Assembly: GCA_963971285.1 (NCBI GenBank)
Contig: OZ020255.1
Location: forward strand, 5,022,001 to 5,086,000
Origin: Astropecten irregularis
Lineage: Eukaryota > Echinodermata > Asteroidea > Paxillosida > Astropectinidae
Direction: 5' to 3'
Length of the DNA: 64,000 bases
Shown: positions 27,401 through 36,400 of the stretch, one piece after another
Numbering within the stretch: the first letter of the stretch is position 1
Layout: every line of letters starts with the position of its first letter
Made by a program: the position numbers and the translations under genes
Notes under the pieces: generated by a model
Told to the model about the DNA's origin: nothing
The model's database searches: none
What the model saw: only the letters and a program-made list of their open reading frames with translations

Positions 27401-30400
27401 CCTGAAATTGTATATTTATCCAGAAATGAGTAAAACAACGACCACAAATCTTGTTGATCTTTTAAAAGATCAAAAATAAAAGAGAAAAGATTTAAGAAAT
27501 ACTGTGGCCGTTTTTCACGATTTTCTCAAAAAGGGGGCACCGTATGGAATTGAAATTTTCACAGATGACTGTGACTGCATCTTCCTTGATATTTTTGCCC
27601 ATTAATCTGTATTGAATCATGAATCTGGTACAAAAACCAAAGTATTATACTACCTCTAAGCAATCAAAAATATCAACGATCATAAGGCCACGTCTTAATG
27701 ACGTTATATTTTCATCAAATAACCACAAGGAAAACTGACCACTGAATTTAAAAGTCATTGAAAAAACGTTTCCAGGTTGCAGCATTGCTGGGCGTATCGG
27801 TGAAATGATCCTTGTGGCATGGCGGTGTGTGCGTGGTTTCATGGCTTCAGACCGCCAAACGAACTGAGATTGACTATATTGGGGTCACCACCAACAAGGG
27901 CCGGATGGCTCAGTTGGTAGAGCGCCTGTACAGTATTCGGAAGGTCTGAGGTTCGAATCCCTCTCCAATCAATTTTTCTTTGTCAACTTTTAATGACGTT
28001 ATATTTCAATTGTCACATGTCAATGTTCGTCCTTTTTTTTTGCTTAGCTCCTGATATACAATTTGTTTTACTGAAAAATACAGTTGTTTAAGAATGAGTT
28101 TAAATCTTCGCTTCGCTAAAATAATTTTAAGGGATAGATGGTTTATGGCTTTAAACGGATGGCATTTAAGGGGTATACAAGATTCCCATTGATACATGTA
28201 CACATACTGAAGGCGATTCAAGCATTGGGCGGCGTATACTTCCGGCACGTTCATGTTTTACTACAAAAACAAATGAAAGGGCCTGCCTTCAGATTGTAAA
28301 TTGAATAGGGAATGACGCACATGTCTGGGGCCAATGTCATAGAGCTGCTTAGCACAAAAATAAATTGCTTAGCACAAAATTGAAATTCGTGGTCAGCGAA
28401 CAACAGCCAAAGAACAATTGCAAGTGATACACAACACATGGAAATTTGGTCGTTAATCCTGTTTTCATTAGGACAAAATTATCATGCTTAGCGAATTTTT
28501 GTGCTAAGCAGCTCTATGAAATTGGCCCCAGGTCTTGATGACAGGTTTGAGATTATACTTACGGCAGAAGGTTGACGATCTCCATATGACAGGGTCACCG
28601 TGCCGTGCACATTCCCTGGAAAACTCCTCATACACACTGCATACATCACACTTTGATCCATCCAGCTTACATAGAGACATGGTGAACAGACATGAATTAA
28701 TAAAAGGCTCAACAGCAACCTTTGACCTGCACTCTCTGAAGGCCGCGTTGGTGGCAAATAGGTTGCATTTGGCCTTGACGTCCTTCATGGCCAATTTGTT
28801 AGTTAGAATGTTAGTTATTGGTTTGAGGAAGGTGTCTTTTGGCGGTGCGCATGAGGTCTCTGTCACGTGATATCCTTTCACAAATGCTGGGATCGGAAGA
28901 CCGTCGAGATCGTTGCTAGGGTTGTTGTCGTAGTTACCACACAGTCCCTGGAAAACGTGTTCAGAATCTCCACTTCGGTGCAGAGTTGAAGCTTCGATCA
29001 TTACTCCATTCTTGCCATCAAAGTATACGCGAACATCTTAAATGAATAAAAGATAACGCTTATTTTAGCTTGAAAGAGTAAATTTCAGTTTCAATGAAAT
29101 AATCACAGAGAATCTGAATGGGGTTAATTTTAAGTCATTGAAAAGTGAACAACAAAAATGACTGGATTCGAACCATGTACACATATGCATCATTTGACAG
29201 TCACAAGCCATACAACACTCACATGCGTGTGTGAGTTGTTTCATGGCTTCTGACTGCCAAACGAACAAAGATAACTGAATATTAGAAACACCACCAACAT
29301 AGGGCCGGATAGCTGCACCAGTTGGTAAGAGCGGCTGTATGGTATTCCGGCCGTCGCTAGTCCCGGTCCAGTCCATTTTGGGGGTAAATGTAAAACATGC
29401 AGAACAAATTTCATTGTTCTATAAAGGGACTTCATGTTATTTTTCACTGTTCGCATTGTGTGTCGGTAGGTGAAGATAACTTAAATGTACAGGATTGGTA
29501 ACATATCCAAACAAAAATGTTCACAGATTTACGTATTTTTTCAGGGTATGAAGAACATTGAAGATGGTGCTGGAAGAAACTTACTGTTAACATATTTCGG
29601 CCTAAAATGGTGTATTTATCCAGAAATGAGACCAAAAACAGTTTTGATCTCGAGTAAGATCAAGTTCATTCTTTATGTTATATAAGAAAAATGGAGTCGG
29701 ATTTTTGCTATTTTCTCGGGACTCAGATGTCCGATTGAGATAAAATTTTCACAGGTGTATTATTTCATGTACATGTTTGATCAGACAAAGTGTGAGTGCT
29801 GTCCTGTGACCTTTACCAATCGGGTATAATAAATTGTACCCTATGATTCATATTAATACGTATTTTATACTGCTCTGCCATTCTTTTTCATCGACAGAGC
29901 TCCGTAGCCAAGGTACCAATACTTAAACTGAGTGTTAGAAGTCCATTTAGGGACCCTTACCATCGAATCCATGCAGGACCGTGTCCACACCTCTCTTCTC
30001 CACCGATACTCCAGTGTCGTATGCTGTAAATGGTAAGTCGACTACGGCGTTATTGTATGTAACAACATCTCCCGGTAGCAGTTCCACGTTTACCTGTTGA
30101 TTTCTGTGAAAACAGTTTCACGCAATAACAAACAGATGTAAAAAGGAACTACCATTGATGTATTTTGGTGACGTGGCTATGTATTGCAACAGTAATACGT
30201 TACAACAACGTAAACGCCAGGCACGGCCAAGTCTATTTTCCAGACTCGACTATTCATAAGCATGTAATTTCTATATGCTAGATTCGATTCGTTGTTAGAA
30301 AGCTCAGATCCACGAACTTTTAACTGAACAGACTTTTTTTATCGAGTAGGCCTACTCTTTTTCGAGTACGAGTACGTAGATGCTCGAGTACAATTTTTGG

Positions 30401-33400
30401 ATGTCGAGTTACGAATATTTTGTAGCCGAGTACAAGTACCAAAGGACGAGTGCGAGTATTTGGACGTTCGAGTGCGAGTACGAGTACGGGTACTCGGAAA
30501 ACGGTACTCGAGTAGTACTCGAGTGCGAGTACCGAGTACGAGTACCACAACACTGTGTATGTCCCCACCCGTATTTTGTCTGGCAGCAAAGGAATTTACG
30601 TCCGCCACACTCGATACTGCAGGGTGTACATCCCCTAATCATGGGACGTACACCCTTGCAATTATGGAGTACGGCGGACGTAAATTCTTTTGCTGCCGGA
30701 CAAAATACGGGCGGGACACACCAGTAATGGCGGGTGTTTTGTACCTTCCTGTTCGCGCCGTCGGATAGTTATATAGAAATGTGTAATGATTTTTGTTCAT
30801 TGGTAAAGATTAGAGAACGGGTTCAGAGAGGACAGCAAACAAGGTTTGGCACGTCTTCGGAAAACAAAGATTTTACCAATTCAGCAATCGTGAATATCAA
30901 ATGTATTTTTCACAAATAATTTGAGCTTACGAGACCACAACGGCACTGTAGCATTCTTCGTTTGTGCACTCATATTCAGGAATGATGTCGACAGTGAAGG
31001 TGTATTCAGCACGAAAGAATGCCAAGACATGTCGGCACTTGAGGGGGTGGTTGTAGGCTAGACCATCGAATGTTTGGATGGAACCTCCGCAGCAAATACT
31101 GCAGATACCTTTAAACAAATAGAAAACAGCCTATTGCATAAAATAAATTTGGCATACAACGGACTGGAAATTGTCACTATGTATCTTTCGGCTTCGCGCT
31201 CTTTTCAAACCTTATCAAATACATTTGATATCAAAGAATATTTACATCAAAAACCGTGCATACTTGTTCAATGATTTCAAATAACTACGTTTGCCTATTA
31301 TCTCACCGCCTTTTCAGGCAGGCGTTCTTGCGTCGCGCTGAACCAATGGGAGACTTTGGAGAACCGGTCTTCAAGTCAACAACGCACGCGCACGCACGCG
31401 CAAAACAACGCGCGCATGCTCACAATTGCGCAAGCAGGTTTTGCGTGTGCGCTGTTGACTCAAGACCGATTCTCCAAACGTTTCCCATTCAAAAGCAAGA
31501 TTTTAACTAAGCAGGGCCTTGGACTGAAAAGAAGGACTGCATCGCCTATCGGTCACACTTCACACGTTGTACTTTTCAACAGAACTTTGAAGAATTGAAC
31601 AAACAAAATTTTGAATGCAAAGATGAGCTAGGCCTTATTGGAAAAAACGTTGATGACCACGATGTCGTGACGGTTGTGTGCTTTAAAACAGCGAGGAGCT
31701 GTCAAAAAGCAGATCAGGCGCAATTCTACGGGGGGGGGGGGGGGCTGGCTTGATGGTCAATACCCATTTCCTCCTCAGAACAACAAAGTAGAACACTTTT
31801 TGTAATCAATGTTTGTACCACAATTATGTATTAAGCAATAGTTTTAGAGCAATTTCACCCCTTTTCCAAATTTGATTACAGTAAACCTTTAAGTTTATCA
31901 GTCTGAAACCAAAATGTGATTTTAGTCGACCTTGACTAGCTCCTTATTTATTCAGCTTGGCTTTCCTGTCTGAAACGGGGGTTCTCGGTATATTACTTCC
32001 ATACCTTCAACATCTCCACGGGAAAACGGTTTCATATACGTGTCGAAATGTTGAGCAAGCAAAGCACTGGAGTCAGGGGGCCCTGTAGAGGAAAAAGGGG
32101 TAAGCACAATAGCAATATCACGAACAGAGATAACCAAGGATTCCCATTTCACACGTGGATATCACAACAATATAAATCAAGCCATCATATAAAAAGAAAA
32201 AGCTATTGATTTGCTGCAGTGGATATACTCCCTGTTATAAGTTTTCAGTGTCTCCTTGAGTAGGTTCTTCCACCCACATGAACATGTATACATTTTGATT
32301 ATTGCTATGCTTGATACCTTATAGGTAATCAAAGAAATACAGCTTCATGGCAAAAATATCAAGACCGATACAGTAACAGTCATCTATGAAAATTTCAGTC
32401 CCATACTTTGCCCACTTCTTTAGAAAATATTTAAAAACAGCCACGGTATTTCTTAAGTCTTTCCTCTTTTATTTTTTGATCTTTTAAAAGATCATAAAGA
32501 TTTTCGGTCGTTGGTTTACTCTATTTGACGGTATGTTTCTACCACCACTATCTTCATACCCTGTATCTACACGTGAATCTGTAAACATTTCTGTTTTGGT
32601 CTCTAACCAAAGTATGATACTACCTTTAAATAATATTATTGTACCAGACGGAGGCAGAATTGAGCTATTTATCATCTTTAATCAGAGTGTACACTGTCAA
32701 TATTTTCGGTAACAATCTCGGTAACATGCTGCCAGGTACTGTGTTGATGAAAATGTTGCCAGTGTACACAGAGCAAAACGAGTTGGGTAACATGTCGCAG
32801 CAACATCTCGGTAACATGTTGGCCAAATGTTGCTAGTGTGTATACAGGGCCCAAAGTCGTGTTGCCCAGGTGTGTTGCCCTAACTGGGCAATATGTTTCC
32901 GAAATTGTTGACAGTGCACACACCGATTTATGGAACACTATACATATTGGGGTGTTCCACTTTCGGAGACCAAAGTTCCATGCACACCAACCGACAGATA
33001 TAGAATTTAACATTTTGACTGGTGAATGTTTTGGCCTCAGTTTTGGCTTCAGTGTTTGCCATAAAGATTCCTTCGGGTAATTACTGTGTTTTTTTTTTCT
33101 TCTGTCTATTGTTGTTATCGTTTTGTTTGAATGATGATTTGAGATATATCACGACCAATATCAATACCTGGTGCGACGTTTTCTCTCTTGACACATGTCC
33201 GATCTTTCAAGCTACATAATTCTTGTTCCGAGCAAGCTGGACTGCAGTGAGCTGTAGTATAAAAATGTGAGAATAAATCCAGTTTAGACAAGGTTAAATA
33301 TTCCTTCATAAAAGAAAAGCATTTTTTTCTAAAACAAAAATTAAGCGATGGTGAAATTTCATAATTTTATGATAGCTACAAGTTTACATTTTCCTGATAT

Positions 33401-36400
33401 TGCTAGTCGGCTATAGATGGGCATATGCTGGTTTTTTTTTACTCGGGGAAAATATTATGGATAACGCAATTTGATGCTTCGATTTCGTTTCGATGTTGTA
33501 CACGTTTCTGCTGGTTCGGAACACTTGGCGTGGTACCGGCATGGAAACATCTAGCATGGCATAAGCATGGCATAAGCCAGAATGGCAACAGCATTATAAC
33601 AGCGTTATTTAGCATTAAGCATGCAGCACGTAGTACCAGGGTCGATTTCACGAAGCCCTACGATCGATCGTAGGTACAGTTACGAATGATAACCCATTGT
33701 ATCTTTCGTACGGCTGCAGTGCATCGTAACGTCGACGATTGATAGTAAGTTACGATGTGTAGTGAAATCGACCCTTGTGTGGTATTATAGCGTGGTCACC
33801 TGCAAGTTTTGCTAAGATAATTGACAGTTTGGATAGTAAATTTTCTTTGTTTACCTTTCAATGAATTACAATTTTAAAAAGATATATGGATAAAAATAAT
33901 CATGTCCTTGCATTTTATATTTTGCATTATTATAATTAGATGAAACTCACGTTCTCCACAGTGGGTAGGTTCATTCTTGTCAGGACAGCACACCCATCTA
34001 TTCATTAAGAAGATAATGCAACAATGATTACAACAATAATGGGAATGTTCACTTAGGTCCAGGCGCGGTTCTACGGGGGGGACTAGGGGTGGGGGCTTGA
34101 GCCCCAAAAATGTTTGCCTAGCCCCGCCCAAAAAAATGCACTTGAAAAAAAGCTTTAAAATACTGGATTATTTTTTTTTCAGTTACAGCAGAAGAGAGTG
34201 TTAGAAGAACCCAAAATATTGGATCTTCTAGCCCCTCCCCCCCCCCCCCCCGCCAAAAAAAAAAAAAATGGCTATTCTAGCCCCCCAAAATGTTGGCTCT
34301 AGAACCGCGCTAGCTGAGGTCTAGACTATACGCCGTGCTACTGCCGTGTGCCGTGCCGATTTCAAATCATTTCACATTTTCAAGTTTGGCACGGCAATAT
34401 CACTGCGTTTATAGCGTCAATTTGGCTCCGGGCGGGGCAAGCTCTTTGGCTCGACAGGGTCTGCCGCGCTATCTGTATTCGAAACAGCAGTAGCGCTACA
34501 CTTTCAATTAAGCTCGGCGTTTAGCGCAAATGCAGAGTAACTGCCGTGCTATTGCTGCACTCATTTGATTTAACTGTTCGGCACGGCAGTAGCACGGCGT
34601 ATAGTCTTGATCTAAGAGGCCCATAAACATGTTTCTCTCAGAAATATTATAATTCTGCAAAAAAGGACCAAATTGTTCTAAAACTTAGCGTGTTCACTGA
34701 AGCGCATTGTGGTATATTTCTAGACCTTTTTTCTCATGAACCGTTTTTGCTGAATGTGGTACTTGGCACATAAGTGAAAGTCTTAAACCTCCTTACAGAC
34801 GTTGTGCCATGTACCTTTTTACGCTTTGACCATCTAGATAGCAGAAAAACGGCCAAAATAATCCTGCCCTCCGAATCCTTGACGGTTACAACACGCTTTC
34901 GAAATGCTACTAAATCGTTCGGACGAACACTAAAAAGACACTAAATTTAGATTTCCGTGAAAAACCCAGCATCTGATGAACCAAGATTTCCCATGGTGAC
35001 TGTTTGCACTATTTATGAACTGTTGAGACCATTTTCTGTCTCAAACTCAATCATTTAATTTTGAGGCCTTGCAAATCCTGAACGCTGCCTTTAAGGTGCG
35101 GAGACACCAGAATCTGCAGTCCTTTAATAAAAATATCTGCCCATTAGAATACCAGTTTTAGAGAAGTTATATTTTGTTTACTTTATAGGCGCCTTGTTCC
35201 TGAAATCAATATTCTGACTTGTATCATATTCACAAAAATCACTTGTAATATCAGCGCTTACCTCAATTGATATCTGTGTCCTCTAGGTAAGGTTTGATTC
35301 TCGAAGACATGGTCAAGACTCGTGTGTCCATCAACGAAGATCCGTTCTACCAATCTACATTTTGAACTCTCAGCAACGCAGCTGAAAAGTTATAAAAAAA
35401 AGGTTAGCCCACACATTGTTCACTAATGTTTGCTTAAATAGTTTCATAACTACGAGCACTGGTGTCGATTTCTTTTCATGATTGGGGGGGGGGGGGGGTG
35501 ATTGGTGATTTGGTGTCCTATGCGAGGGAGCGAAGCGACCGAGCCGGTGGAGGCTGTGGGAGGTGGGATATACCCCTCCCATACCAGGGACTTTTTAATA
35601 AAAAAAACAGAGTCGAAAAGTCGCATTTTTGAGCATTTAAAAATGATATTCAGAAGAATGAAACAGTATAAATTCACTACGAAGACAAAAAAAAACAAGA
35701 AGTATCATATAATATTTCTATAATAAACTTGAATGACATTCAACCTCAAAATATTGGGGGGATGATAATATACGCCATCCCCCCCACCTCAAATATTCGG
35801 GGATATATCCCCCCCCCCCATCCCCTGGGATCGACACCCATAACTACGAGTTCGTTTTCGTGCATCGAATTCCCCGAATAGTACAGGGAAAAGGCAGAAC
35901 ACACTGATTTGGCGACACATTTTCACTATCGTTCGCTTAAAATAGTTTCTTAAATACGAGTTCTTTTTCGTGTTTCAAATTCCCCGAATAGTACAGAAAA
36001 AAGGCAGAACACACTGATTTGCCGACACAATTTTCACTATCGTTCGCTTAAATAGTTTCATAACTACGTTTGTTCTTTTTCTTGCATCAAATTCCCCGAA
36101 TAGTACAGAGAATAGGCAGAACACACTGATTTGCAGACAAATTGTTTACTAACGTTTGCTTAAATAGTTTCATAACTACGTGAGTTCTTTTTCTTGCATC
36201 GAATTCCCCGAATAGTACAGGGAAAAGGCAGAACACACTAATTTGCAGACACATTGTTCACTATCGTTCGCTTAATAGTTTCATAACTACGTGATTTCTT
36301 TTTCCTGCATCGAATTCCCCGAAGACTACAGGGAAAAGGCAGAACACACTCCAGGGATGAGATTTCTCAGATTTCAGACTTTTGTGTTTTGGATTTCAGA

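Noticed and set aside
30320-30768. Overlapping open frames in several phases
   Set aside because: All are produced by the CGAGTA low-complexity tract, which is open in most frames.
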